DNA from: Puniceibacterium sp. IMCC21224
GTDB lineage: Bacteria; Pseudomonadota; Alphaproteobacteria; Rhodobacterales; Rhodobacteraceae
Reading direction: 5' to 3'
Assembly: GCF_001038505.1 (NCBI RefSeq)
Contig: NZ_LDPY01000001.1
Coordinates: 1,116,001-1,180,000 of the forward strand
Length of the DNA: 64,000 nucleotides
Shown: piece after piece, positions 53,246 to 61,721 of the stretch
Position numbering within the stretch: position 1 is the stretch's first letter
Layout of the letters: each line of letters begins with the position of its first letter
Translations under genes and position numbers: made by a program
Notes under the pieces: model-generated
Told to the model about the DNA's origin: nothing
Databases searched by the model: none
The model's input: the letters and a program-made list of their open reading frames with translations, nothing else

Positions 53246-53701
53246 TCAGGTGATCGCCTCTAGCCGCTCTTTGGACAGATCCCCCGGAACAATGGTGATC
53301 GGAATCGGTAACGAACCTGCACTGCGTGTCATCTGCGTGACCAGCGGCCCCGGACCTTTCTTGTCGGTTCCGGCCCCCAGCACCAAAACACCGATCTCGG
53401 GGTCGTCGCGGACCTGCTCGATGATTTCGCTCACGGACTCGCCTTCGCGGATCACAAGTTCGGGATCAACGCCCTGCTTGTCGCGCATCCATTTGGCGAA
53501 CACTTCGAAATGCGCCTGAATACGCTCGCGCGCCTCTTCGCGCATGATATCTCCAACCCCGATCCAGTGGTTGAATTCATCTGGCGGAATCACCGACAGA
53601 ATGGCCACGCCGCCGCCGGTGCGGGCAGCGCGCATCGCGGCGAACCGCATCGCATTGAGGCATTCGCGGCTGTCATCCAGCACAACGAGGAACTTGCGCA
53701 T
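53246..53701 (-). CDS. Universal stress protein (UspA family)
   Basis: 151-residue single-domain Usp. It begins KFLVVLDDSRECLNAMRFAA, and the ATP-binding region reads VLVLGAGTDKKGPGPLV, a variant of the usual Gly-x2-Gly-x9-Gly pattern with Ser/Thr lost in part. The insert IGVGDIMREEARERIQAHFE is characteristic of alphaproteobacterial Usp proteins. It acts in the cytoplasm under growth arrest or oxidative stress. It diverges from the desaturase gene. Confidence 0.87.
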   Translation of the reverse strand: MRKFLVVLDDSRECLNAMRFAAMRAARTGGGVAILSVIPPDEFNHWIGVGDIMREEARERIQAHFEVFAKWMRDKQGVDPELVIREGESVSEIIEQVRDDPEIGVLVLGAGTDKKGPGPLVTQMTRSAGSLPIPITIVPGDLSKERLEAIT

Positions 53702-53849
53702 ATTTTTCAGTCTCCCTTGGACGGGATCATGGCGCAGGGGACATTCCGGCGCAAGAGAGCCGTGACCGGACGTCCCATTCAGGCAGATTTGACTTGCTAT
53801 GTGCGCGCGGTTCCTTATTGCAGAAGCAAAGCCACAAAACGAGCAGTGT

Positions 53850-54902
53850 ATGACCTTTCAAAACGTGACGATGCGGCCCTCTGAGCAGCCAACAGGGACC
53901 GTACCTAGTGATGCCCGCGACTGGATCAAGATTCTGTCCGCCTATCGCGCGCCCAATCTGCGGCGCAGCCTTTGGGAACTGGCCGCGAGTCTGGTGCCGT
54001 TTCTGGCACTCTGGGTGCTGGCATATGGCGCTTTGCAGGTTTGGGCCCCGCTTGCGGTGGTTGTGGCGCTGTTCAACGGCATGTTTCTGTTGCGGTTGTT
54101 TGCGATTCAGCATGATTGCGGCCATGGCGCGTTTCTGAACAACCGCCGCGCCAGCGACTGGATCGGGCGCAGCCTGGGTGTGCTGACGCTGACCCCTTAT
54201 ACGGTGTGGAAACGTGCCCACGCGATACATCACAGCCATTCAGGTAATTTGGACACGCGTGGGATTGGCGACATCGACACCATGACCGTAGCCGAATATC
54301 AGGCGCTCAGCGCGTGGGGCCGGTTTGGCTACCGGCTTTATCGCAACCCTGTGGTGATGTTCGGCATCGGGCCGGCCTACCTGTTCTTTTTCAAGCATCG
54401 CCTGCCTTTTGGTCTGATGTCGGCCGGGCGCCAGTACTGGATCAGCGCGATGGGCACCAATCTGTCGGCGCTGTGCCTGCTGATTGGGCTGTATGTGATC
54501 GGCGGTTGGCAGTTGCTGCTGTTCGTTTATGTGCCGACCACGCTGACCGCTGCTTCGGTCGGTGTGTGGCTGTTTTATGTCCAGCATCAGTTCGAGACGA
54601 CCCATTGGGACGGTGCCGAGGATTGGAAAATGCACGAGGCGGCGCTGCACGGCTCTTCGCATTACGATCTGCCGGTGGTGCTGCGCTGGCTGACGGCGAA
54701 TATCGGCATCCATCACGTACATCACCTGTACAGTCGGATCCCGTTTTACCGCCTGACCGAAGTTCTGCGCGATCACAAGGAACTGGTCGAGAGCAGCCGC
54801 CTGACCCTGCGTGACAGCTGGGCCTGCGCCAGTCTTGACCTTTGGTGCACAGAAACACGGCGTCTGGTGTCGTTCCGGTCGCTGCGCAACATGGCGGGCT
54901 AA
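53850..54902 (+). CDS. Membrane fatty acid desaturase
   Basis: 350-residue di-iron desaturase of the delta-9/12 class. The three His boxes are present in order: HDCGHGAF, HAIHHSHSG and HHVHHLYSRIP. Four helices flank the boxes (LVPFLALWVLAYGAL, VVVALFNGMFLLRLF, and a later pair near residues 190-245). It introduces a double bond into membrane acyl chains, for example on cooling. ATG at 53850 is preferred, with the alternative at 53871 still before the first helix. Convergent with the aminotransferase gene. Confidence 0.88.
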   Translation: MTFQNVTMRPSEQPTGTVPSDARDWIKILSAYRAPNLRRSLWELAASLVPFLALWVLAYGALQVWAPLAVVVALFNGMFLLRLFAIQHDCGHGAFLNNRRASDWIGRSLGVLTLTPYTVWKRAHAIHHSHSGNLDTRGIGDIDTMTVAEYQALSAWGRFGYRLYRNPVVMFGIGPAYLFFFKHRLPFGLMSAGRQYWISAMGTNLSALCLLIGLYVIGGWQLLLFVYVPTTLTAASVGVWLFYVQHQFETTHWDGAEDWKMHEAALHGSSHYDLPVVLRWLTANIGIHHVHHLYSRIPFYRLTEVLRDHKELVESSRLTLRDSWACASLDLWCTETRRLVSFRSLRNMAG

Positions 54903-54927
54903 AAAAACCGCCGATTGCGCGTCGGTT
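54901..54927 (-). terminator. Rho-independent terminator of the aminotransferase gene
   Basis: On the minus strand, AACCG (54927-54923) pairs with CGGTT (54910-54906) with two further pairs inside, and the message then runs into seven Us (54907-54901). It overlaps the last base of the ilvE-type stop. On the plus strand the same bases follow the desaturase stop. Confidence 0.6.
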
Positions 54928-55787
54928 CAGGCCGACGCGGCCCAGTCCCAATACAGTTGACGCGCGCGACGGGTGATCGGACCGACCTGATACTGCGTGT
55001 CATCAAACGCGGTGACTGGCGTGACCTTGTTCATGTTTCCCGACAGGAACACCTCGTCCGCGGCGTGGAAATCACCGAATGATAGCACATTCTCAACCAC
55101 CTCGACGCCATCGGCGCGCAGGTTCGAGATGTGGCGCGCGCGGGTGATACCGGCCAGAAAGGTGCCGTTGGGCACGGGGGTGAATACGGTGCCATCCTTG
55201 ACCATAAACACATTCGAGGTGGCGCTTTCGGCGACATTGCCCATGGCGTCCGCAACCAGCGCGTTGTCGAACCCCTTGGCGCGTGCTTCGGCGAGCATCC
55301 GGGCGTTGTTGGGGTACAGGCAGGCGGCCTTGGCGTTGACCACCGCATCCTCCATAACCGGACGGCGAAACTGTGTGCGGGTCAATGAGACCGAGGCCCC
55401 GTCGGGCGCCATCGGGATCTGTTCGAGGCTGATGGCAAAGCCGGTTGCGCCGGGTTTTGGCAGGATCGCACTATACCCACCGTCCAGCGCCCAGTACATC
55501 GGGCGAATGTAGACGGCAGCGTCTTTGGCATAAGCGGACAGGCCGTCCCAGACGATCTTAACCATGTCCTCGGGTGTCACGGTGGGCGTGACCAGCAGCG
55601 CCTCGGCGGATCGGTTGACGCGGGCGCAGTGCGCCGTCAGATCCGGTGCCATCCCGTTCACATAGCGCGCACCATCAAAAACGTTGGATCCCAGCCAGGC
55701 ACCATGATCAGCGGCCCGGATCACGGATACGTCGCCATCATGCCAGCGGCCATCAAAATAGGTGCGGATATTTGTGCCGGTAACCAT
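54927..55787 (-). CDS. ilvE: Class IV aminotransferase, branched-chain (IlvE-like)
   Basis: 286-residue PLP enzyme. The PLP-binding Lys is in DAVVNAKAACLYPNN, and the later GNVAESATSNVFMVKDG is the class IV signature for cofactor phosphate binding. It most resembles branched-chain amino acid aminotransferases, but D-amino acid transaminases and aminodeoxychorismate lyases share the fold, so the substrate is moderately certain. ATG at 55787 has AGGAGC upstream. It is transcribed toward a U-tract terminator. Confidence 0.82.
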   Translation of the reverse strand: MVTGTNIRTYFDGRWHDGDVSVIRAADHGAWLGSNVFDGARYVNGMAPDLTAHCARVNRSAEALLVTPTVTPEDMVKIVWDGLSAYAKDAAVYIRPMYWALDGGYSAILPKPGATGFAISLEQIPMAPDGASVSLTRTQFRRPVMEDAVVNAKAACLYPNNARMLAEARAKGFDNALVADAMGNVAESATSNVFMVKDGTVFTPVPNGTFLAGITRARHISNLRADGVEVVENVLSFGDFHAADEVFLSGNMNKVTPVTAFDDTQYQVGPITRRARQLYWDWAASA

Positions 55788-55877
55788 GCGGGATGCTCCT
55801 TGTGTTCTGCGCGGCGACGGTATGCCCAAGCCTAGGCGAGGTCCAGAGGCTCTGGCCGTTTCCGTCGCAGTCGGTGC

Positions 55878-56360
55878 CTACGCCGCCTCGGCCAGCAGGG
55901 CGTCCAGATCCAGCGGAGTGTTCACCATCTTCAACTGGCCCGATGCGTCGCGGGGCCACTCGGTTTGGGCGCGATCCCAATAAATCTCGATCCCGTTGCC
56001 ATCCGGGTCGTTGAAATAGACCGCCTGAGACACCCCATGATCCGCCGCCCCCCGGAGCGGGACACCTGCGTCCAGCACATTTTGTAAAATCTGCGCCAGC
56101 GCCCGGCGGTCCGGATAGACAAAGGCGACATGATAGAGCCCGGTTGTCCCCGGTGCAGGCGCTTGGCCGCCGCGGCTGTCCCAGGTGTTCAGGCCGATGT
56201 GATGATGATAGCCGCCAGCGGACAGAAACGCCGCCTGTGCGCCGTATTGCTGCATCACATCGAACCCCATCACGTCGCGATAAAACATGATCGCGCGGTC
56301 AAGATCGGCCACCCTAAGGTGAACATGTCCAATACGGGTCTCGGGGTGGGTCTGTGTCAT
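55878..56360 (-). CDS. VOC/glyoxalase-family protein
   Basis: 160-residue vicinal-oxygen-chelate protein, one pair of beta-alpha-beta3 repeats. Metal ligands are expected in GHVHLRVADLDRA (His), in the mid-chain LYHVAFVYPDR (His) and in DPDGNGIEIYWDR (Glu). It resembles catechol 2,3-dioxygenase-like or glyoxalase-like members; actual chemistry is open. It stands alone 90 bases upstream of the aminotransferase start. Confidence 0.78.
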   Translation of the reverse strand: MTQTHPETRIGHVHLRVADLDRAIMFYRDVMGFDVMQQYGAQAAFLSAGGYHHHIGLNTWDSRGGQAPAPGTTGLYHVAFVYPDRRALAQILQNVLDAGVPLRGAADHGVSQAVYFNDPDGNGIEIYWDRAQTEWPRDASGQLKMVNTPLDLDALLAEAA

Positions 56361-56497
56361 CGGTTCGCTCCTGTGCTTGCGACAGATATAGCTGTTGCGC
56401 CCACTTCCACATAGATCCCAAAAAACAGACCGAAGGTGCGCGCATGCACAGAGTAGGGCGAAATGTCAGTCGGGCCACGGTGACGATATCGCAGATT

Positions 56498-57577
56498 TCA
56501 GTCGTTGTTGATCGCCTCTTCGTCGCAAAGCACTTGCATGGCGCGCGCCATTTCTTGGCTATGGGCGTCGCGTATCGGCGCCTTGGCACGGGGGGCGGCT
56601 GTGGTGTCCACGGTGACGCCGGCCAGATGGTGAAAGAACAACCGCATCACATGCGCCACCCCGGCGGGCAGCACCTCGCGGCCATCTTCGGCAAAATAGC
56701 GGCCGCGCGCCTGCGGGCTGGTGATGACCTCGAATGAGGGAAAGTAGCAGCAGGCGTCAAACCGGTTGCGCACTTTTTCTGCGGCGATCCGCAGTGCCGC
56801 CTTGGACCAGGTGGTGGACACGGCCACATGCCGGTCGATAAACGTCGCGTTCAGCGGCACCGGTGATACGGTGAGGATGATCCGCACATCCGGGTTGCGC
56901 TGGCGGATCAGGGTCAGGGCCTCGGTTAGATCGTCGGCGGTTTCGACCTCATCAAAATTGCGAAAGGCCGTGAGAGCAGGATCATAAGTTCCACCGGCCA
57001 CGCCGGGGGCGAGCGGAAACACTGCACCGTCGCGGGTATCTTCCCACCCCTCGGTCAGGCCAAGGGTGAACACAAAGACATCCATCGTCTCGAACGCGCG
57101 GCGCACAGCGGCAAGATGCTGTGCGCGATCCGCAGCCAGCTCTTCGACGCTGGCGTAGCCGCCGGGCTGGATCTGTGGGCGGAAGGGATCGACAAACGTG
57201 CCCGGCTTTGGTCCGTCCCAGGCGTCGGCCTGCGGGGTAAAGTCGCCATAGGCGCGGCGGATCAGCTGCAGCAATTGGCGGGCGGTATACAGGTTGCCGT
57301 ATCGCGCAGAAAACAGACCATAATTATGCGCTTCGGCCACGTCTGCGGGAACAATAGGGTGGGCCGGTTCGGCAATGTGGTGGTCAAACCCCGACTGACT
57401 GAGATAGCGCGCCACATGCTGGGCAAAGCAACTCCCGGCGGTCACAATCCGGTCGTCGGGGCTGATCCGGAACGGCACGTCCGATACCGGATCAAAGGCG
57501 TTCAGATCAGCCACACCCGGCGCACGTTTCCAGAACTGGCGATCAGGCAGGCCGGAATAGGGGTGTTTACGGGTCAT
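56498..57577 (-). CDS. GSCFA-domain protein
   Basis: 359-residue protein carrying the GSCFA motif (residues 48-52, AGSCFAQHVARYL). The family is related to SGNH/GDSL hydrolases and has conserved blocks NYGLFSARYGNLYTARQL and FTLGLTEGW, the latter where SGNH enzymes hold an active-site residue. No signal peptide is apparent. It is translated from the same message as the SGNH-like gene, overlapping it by 4 bases. GSCFA proteins are often near glycan or capsule functions, but no such gene is here. Function not established. Confidence 0.82.
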   Translation of the reverse strand: MTRKHPYSGLPDRQFWKRAPGVADLNAFDPVSDVPFRISPDDRIVTAGSCFAQHVARYLSQSGFDHHIAEPAHPIVPADVAEAHNYGLFSARYGNLYTARQLLQLIRRAYGDFTPQADAWDGPKPGTFVDPFRPQIQPGGYASVEELAADRAQHLAAVRRAFETMDVFVFTLGLTEGWEDTRDGAVFPLAPGVAGGTYDPALTAFRNFDEVETADDLTEALTLIRQRNPDVRIILTVSPVPLNATFIDRHVAVSTTWSKAALRIAAEKVRNRFDACCYFPSFEVITSPQARGRYFAEDGREVLPAGVAHVMRLFFHHLAGVTVDTTAAPRAKAPIRDAHSQEMARAMQVLCDEEAINND

Positions 57578-58299
57578 GCGGCCTCGGTAAAATGCTGCTG
57601 GATGAGATCAAGCATCACGCGCCCATAGGCGGTGTTGCCGTGGGTCGGATCGTTGTTGGCATAATCGTTGGCAAGAAAGCCGTCTGCGTCAAGCACGCTG
57701 GACGGCGCCATCAGCAGTGGATCGCCGGTTTCCGCCGCAAGGTCGGCATAAAGTACGGTCTGTATCCGGTAGAGCGCCAGCCGCAGCTCTGGTGGCGATA
57801 TCCCCAATTTCAGCTGGGCGCGAAAAATGCCGGGATGGGCCAGAATATGTTCTGGATTGCCGATCGGTGGCGGTGGATTCAGGTACAGACACCGGCTGTT
57901 CGGAAACTGTGCCCGCACATTTCGGGCCAGTACAAACACCTGACGCAGGTTGTGTTCTGTCGTATCGCGCATCACCGCCTCGGGAATCAGCATCCGGCCC
58001 GGCGCGGGGCGATCCAGCGCAAACGGCTCTGGGTGGTTTAGCAACCCCAGCGTGCTATGAGCATTGCCACCAAGGCACAACACGATGCGGTCCGGCGTGC
58101 CTAGTCCCATATCCGAGATGTCGATCCCCCGCGCCCCGCGCTTGATGCGGTGCTTTTTCGTGGTGAGGCTTACAACATGCACGCCCCGGTCCTTGGGGTT
58201 CACAGCGCGGTCTAGGCATTCCACGTGGCTGTGGCCGACAATCAGCAGACTTGGATCAGGCTGCGATTTGCGCATAGCACGGGTAAGGGTTCGGAACAT
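57574..58299 (-). CDS. SGNH-hydrolase-like protein, unassigned
   Basis: 241-residue protein without a named family that I can identify. Features of SGNH hydrolases are present: LLIVGHSHVECLD near the N-terminus (Ser in Gly-His-Ser-His, residues 22-25), a central LCLGGNAHSTLG with Gly-x-Asn, and near the C-terminus DPTHGNTAYG with Asp217 and His220 spaced as in the catalytic dyad. It overlaps the GSCFA gene by 4 bases, so the two probably act together, for instance in de-acylation of a glycan or a related polymer. No signal peptide is clear. Confidence 0.6.
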   Translation of the reverse strand: MFRTLTRAMRKSQPDPSLLIVGHSHVECLDRAVNPKDRGVHVVSLTTKKHRIKRGARGIDISDMGLGTPDRIVLCLGGNAHSTLGLLNHPEPFALDRPAPGRMLIPEAVMRDTTEHNLRQVFVLARNVRAQFPNSRCLYLNPPPPIGNPEHILAHPGIFRAQLKLGISPPELRLALYRIQTVLYADLAAETGDPLLMAPSSVLDADGFLANDYANNDPTHGNTAYGRVMLDLIQQHFTEAA

Positions 58300-58376
58300 A
58301 ATAAAAGTCCTGTGGAGCGTTGCGCCGAAACGTGACGCAGCCGTCAGAAGCTAGCAGTGCAATCACAGGGCGTCGA

Positions 58377-58394
58377 GGGGCGCGTTTGCGCCCC
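58377..58394 (-). terminator. Hairpin after trpS
   Basis: GGGGCGC (58377-58383) pairs with GCGCCCC (58388-58394) around four bases, 11 bases beyond the trpS stop. There is no U-tract, so it may be a transcript-stabilising hairpin rather than a terminator. Confidence 0.4.
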
Positions 58395-58404
58395 CGTCGC
58401 GGAA

Positions 58405-59436
58405 TCAGCGAACCATGCCGATGATGTCATAGGTCTGTTGCAGGATCGGCGCAGCTATGGCGCGGGCCTGATCCGCCCCTTTACGCAGGATGGCGTCGAT
58501 CTCGGTCGGGTTCTGCATCAGGCGGGCCATCTCGGACGATATTGGCGACAGTTTGGCCACGGCAAGATCGGCGAGCATCGGCTTGAATTCGGAAAACTGG
58601 CGACCGCCAACATCGCGCAACACCTCGTCCACCGTCTGATCCGACAGGGCGGCATAAATATTCACCAGATTGCGCGCCTCGGGGCGCTCGCTCAGGCCCT
58701 TGGCCTCAGAGGGCAGGGCATCGGGATCGGTTCGGGCCTTGCGGATCTTGGACGCGATGGTTTCGGCATCGTCGGTCATATTGATCCGGCTGGCATCCGA
58801 CGGGTCGGATTTCGACATCTTCTTTGATCCGTCGCGCAGGGACATGACGCGGGTTGCGGTCCCTTCGATCACCGGTTCGGTGATAGGAAAGAAATCGACG
58901 CCGTAGTCATGGTTGAATTTGGTTGCGATGTCGCGGGTCAGCTCAAGATGCTGTTTCTGATCCTCACCCACGGGCACATGCGTCGCGTGGTAGACCAGAA
59001 TATCGGCCGCCATCAGCGCTGGATAGCCGAACAGCCCAAGCGAGGCATTCTCGGCGTTCTTGCCGGCCTTGTCCTTGAATTGGGTCATGCGCTTCATCCA
59101 GCCCATGCGAGCGACGCAGTTGAACACCCAGGCCAGTTGCGCATGTTCGGCAACCTGACTCTGGTTGAACAGGATCGACCGGTTAGGATCGACGCCCGAG
59201 GCGATGAACCCCGCGGCAAGCTCGCGCGTCTGGCGTCGGAGCGCCGCTGGGTCCTGCCAGACCGTGATGGCGTGCATGTCGACCATGCAGTAGATCGTCT
59301 CGATGCCCTGGTTTTGCGCATCGGCGAACCGTTTGAGCGCTCCAAGATAATTCCCGAGCGTGAGGCCGCCCGAGGGCTGTATTCCCGAAAACACCCGCGT
59401 CTTGAAGGCGGGAGAGGTTTGGACCCCCTCGGACAT
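58405..59436 (-). CDS. trpS: Tryptophanyl-tRNA synthetase
   Basis: 343-residue class Ic synthetase that charges tRNA-Trp. The HIGH-like region is [19 protein letters not shown] and the KMSKS loop is [29 protein letters not shown] is the conserved tryptophan-pocket segment. The ATG at 59436 is used because it has GGAGAATT upstream and gives a family-typical N-terminus; the frame runs a further 119 codons upstream without protein-like character. Confidence 0.95.
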   Translation of the reverse strand: MSEGVQTSPAFKTRVFSGIQPSGGLTLGNYLGALKRFADAQNQGIETIYCMVDMHAITVWQDPAALRRQTRELAAGFIASGVDPNRSILFNQSQVAEHAQLAWVFNCVARMGWMKRMTQFKDKAGKNAENASLGLFGYPALMAADILVYHATHVPVGEDQKQHLELTRDIATKFNHDYGVDFFPITEPVIEGTATRVMSLRDGSKKMSKSDPSDASRINMTDDAETIASKIRKARTDPDALPSEAKGLSERPEARNLVNIYAALSDQTVDEVLRDVGGRQFSEFKPMLADLAVAKLSPISSEMARLMQNPTEIDAILRKGADQARAIAAPILQQTYDIIGMVR

Positions 59437-59520
59437 GGCAATTCTCCGTCTGATCTCTGGCATTATGGCTGTGGCTGGCTTACCCATGCCCCGATGCGCC
59501 GTCAAGCAAAGGGCCCGGAC

Positions 59521-60207
59521 ATGCAAAGCGACCACAACGCCAGCCCCGTAAATCCGTTGCCGCCCGTGGTGGTGGCGCTGTTCCTGATGATGGCGGGGGT
59601 CGAACTGGCCTTTTCGCTGGGTGCGCGCGGTATTGTGGGCGGACCGGGGGCCATAGGCTGGCGGCTTGAGGCGATCCAGACCTATGCATTTTCCGGCGAT
59701 ATCCTCGACTGGATGTTGGCGACCGGGCAATATCCGGTGCGGCATTTGATGCGGTTTGTCACCTATCCCTTTGTCCATGGCAGTTTCAGCCACGCGATGT
59801 TCGCCTGCGTGATGCTGCTGGCGCTGGGCAAAATGGTCGGCGAGGCGCTGGGCCAGATGGCAACGCTGGCGATCTTTGTGGTGTCGGGTATCGGCGGGGC
59901 GCTGGCCTATGGCCTGGCGCTGAATGACCCGGTGCCGCTGCTCGGGGCATTTCCGTCGATCTACGGGCTGATCGGGGCCTTTACCTATCTGCTATGGCTT
60001 CGGCTGGGACAGATGGGCGCGCAGCAGATCCGGGCGTTTTCGCTGATCGGCATCCTGCTGGGGATTCAGTTGGTGTTTGGTCTGTTTTTTGGTAGCGGCA
60101 ATGACTGGCTGGCGGATGTGGCGGGCTTTGCCGTGGGATTTGCGAGTTCGGTGGCATTGGTGCCGGGCGGCTTGGCGCGGTTGCTGGATCGGGTGCGCCG
60201 GGACTAA
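59521..60207 (+). CDS. Rhomboid-fold membrane protein lacking catalytic residues
   Basis: 228-residue, six-helix rhomboid-family protein. The fold is recognised by [12 protein letters not shown] (His86 and His91), the [10 protein letters not shown] turn, [10 protein letters not shown] and the later GLIGAF. In an active protease the fourth helix reads Gly-x-Ser and the sixth has a His. Here the aligned positions are Phe144 (GAFPSIYGL) and Asp199 ([10 protein letters not shown]), and the oxyanion Asn is Ala95. So it is probably proteolytically inactive, like iRhom/derlin-type members. ATG at 59521 follows a purine-rich stretch. Confidence 0.75.
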   Translation: MQSDHNASPVNPLPPVVVALFLMMAGVELAFSLGARGIVGGPGAIGWRLEAIQTYAFSGDILDWMLATGQYPVRHLMRFVTYPFVHGSFSHAMFACVMLLALGKMVGEALGQMATLAIFVVSGIGGALAYGLALNDPVPLLGAFPSIYGLIGAFTYLLWLRLGQMGAQQIRAFSLIGILLGIQLVFGLFFGSGNDWLADVAGFAVGFASSVALVPGGLARLLDRVRRD

Positions 60208-60236
60208 AGAACCCGATGAACAGCCCTGGCCGCCAC

Positions 60237-61721
60237 CTAAAAGAAATTGTCCGGCACGATTGGCAGGCGGCGGGCAAACCGGCGCCCCGGCGTCATCGGG
60301 AACGGCAGGACAAAGCCCTCTCGCGCTTCAACTGACAAGGCTGCGTTGGCTCGGGCAGCGCGGTTCCAGGTCGCGGCCAGGGTCACGTCCGCGCCCTCTG
60401 CGTCCGGTCCCAGCCAAATACCGGCGAGACGTCGCCGCAAGTCCGCAACCACAGCGCTGTCGCGGAACAGCACCGATGCTTCGGTATCCCACAGCATCGA
60501 GCGACCATTCAGGTTGGCCGACCCGACCAGCCCGACCTCATCGTCGATCAACAACACCTTGGAGTGGATGTAAATTGGCCCAGCCCCATACAGCAGCGGG
60601 CCGTCATGATTCTTTTCGGCTGTCTGGCCCGGCGCGACCAAGGCCACACGTTCACCATACGCCGTCTGAAGTTGATCCAGCGCAGCCATCTGGAGTGCGT
60701 GCCCGTGGCGGGCATCCCAACTGCGGGTGCCCTCGAACAGCACGCGGTCTTCGGCAGCGGGAAGCAGGATGACCAACTGCAGCTCGGGCGCGTTCGCCGC
60801 GGCGTCGGCCAGCGCTTTGGCAATGGGCTGATAGCGCAGGAACTGCGTCTCGATATAGATATGACGGCGCGCCGCTCCAATCGTTGCAATCAGCGTTTTG
60901 ATGTGGTCGGTGATCAGTGATGTCGGACCAAAGGCAAGTGCGCCCAGTTTGGGCCGCGACACTGTCCGCACCAGTCGCAGATCCGGCGTGCTTTGCGGAA
61001 TGGCGCTGTTGTCCATCGGCTGCGCCCGCCCAGCCAGCGAAGCTGCCCCGGCCTCAAGCGCGGCATTCCAGGTGTCGGCAAGATGCGCGCGCAACGTGCC
61101 CGCGAAATCGCCGCTGACCTTCATGCTGACGTCATGCCAGGTTTGATTGGGCGCGCGGTCGTGGCTGGCATCGTCAAAACGGCGTTCGTTGATGTCCAGC
61201 CCGCCGATCACGCAGAGGCGGCCATCGGCCACAGCGCATTTCTGGTGCAGCGTCACGGGATACAGCGTCGGGCGCTGGTCTTTGATCTTGCGCTGCACCG
61301 GGGTCAGGCGTTGCGGATCATCCTGCGCCAGTTCGCCGACCTTTTCGCGGATCATCGAACCAAAGATCAGTTGCCAGACCCGCCCCAGCTTTTGGCCGTG
61401 CCGCGCGCAGAGGATTTGCACATCGCCGTCCGCCGCTTCTGCAAAGCCGCTGGCAGAAGCCCAGGCCAACCGGTGCAGATCCGGCATAAAAAGCGGGTCA
61501 AAATCCGCCAGAATCAGCCGCAGCCGAACCCCGCGCCGGGCCGCATCTGCCAGCAAGTCGCCCCAGGTCGCGAGACCCTGTTCGCGCAGTTCCGGCGCGC
61601 GCAAACGGGTGTGCGGGTCAATGATGCGGAACGACAGCACCAGTTCTTTCTGGGCGCTGGCGACCAGCCGTTCGAGGGCGGGAAACCCCTCGGCGGCAGT
61701 GATGAGGGGGGTGAGCGTCAT
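60237..61721 (-). CDS. Phospholipase D-family protein
   Basis: 494-residue protein with two HKD half-sites: LHQKCAVADGRLCVIGGLDI (about residue 160) and IHSKVLLIDDEVGLVGSANL (about residue 390). Each is followed by the expected Gly-Gly or Gly-Ser and Asn. Such enzymes include cardiolipin synthases and phosphodiesterases. Unlike cardiolipin synthase there is no N-terminal transmembrane segment, so it is probably a cytosolic or peripheral PLD. The start lies 4 bases inside the murJ end, so it shares its message. Confidence 0.87.
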   Translation of the reverse strand: MTLTPLITAAEGFPALERLVASAQKELVLSFRIIDPHTRLRAPELREQGLATWGDLLADAARRGVRLRLILADFDPLFMPDLHRLAWASASGFAEAADGDVQILCARHGQKLGRVWQLIFGSMIREKVGELAQDDPQRLTPVQRKIKDQRPTLYPVTLHQKCAVADGRLCVIGGLDINERRFDDASHDRAPNQTWHDVSMKVSGDFAGTLRAHLADTWNAALEAGAASLAGRAQPMDNSAIPQSTPDLRLVRTVSRPKLGALAFGPTSLITDHIKTLIATIGAARRHIYIETQFLRYQPIAKALADAAANAPELQLVILLPAAEDRVLFEGTRSWDARHGHALQMAALDQLQTAYGERVALVAPGQTAEKNHDGPLLYGAGPIYIHSKVLLIDDEVGLVGSANLNGRSMLWDTEASVLFRDSAVVADLRRRLAGIWLGPDAEGADVTLAATWNRAARANAALSVEAREGFVLPFPMTPGRRFARRLPIVPDNFF

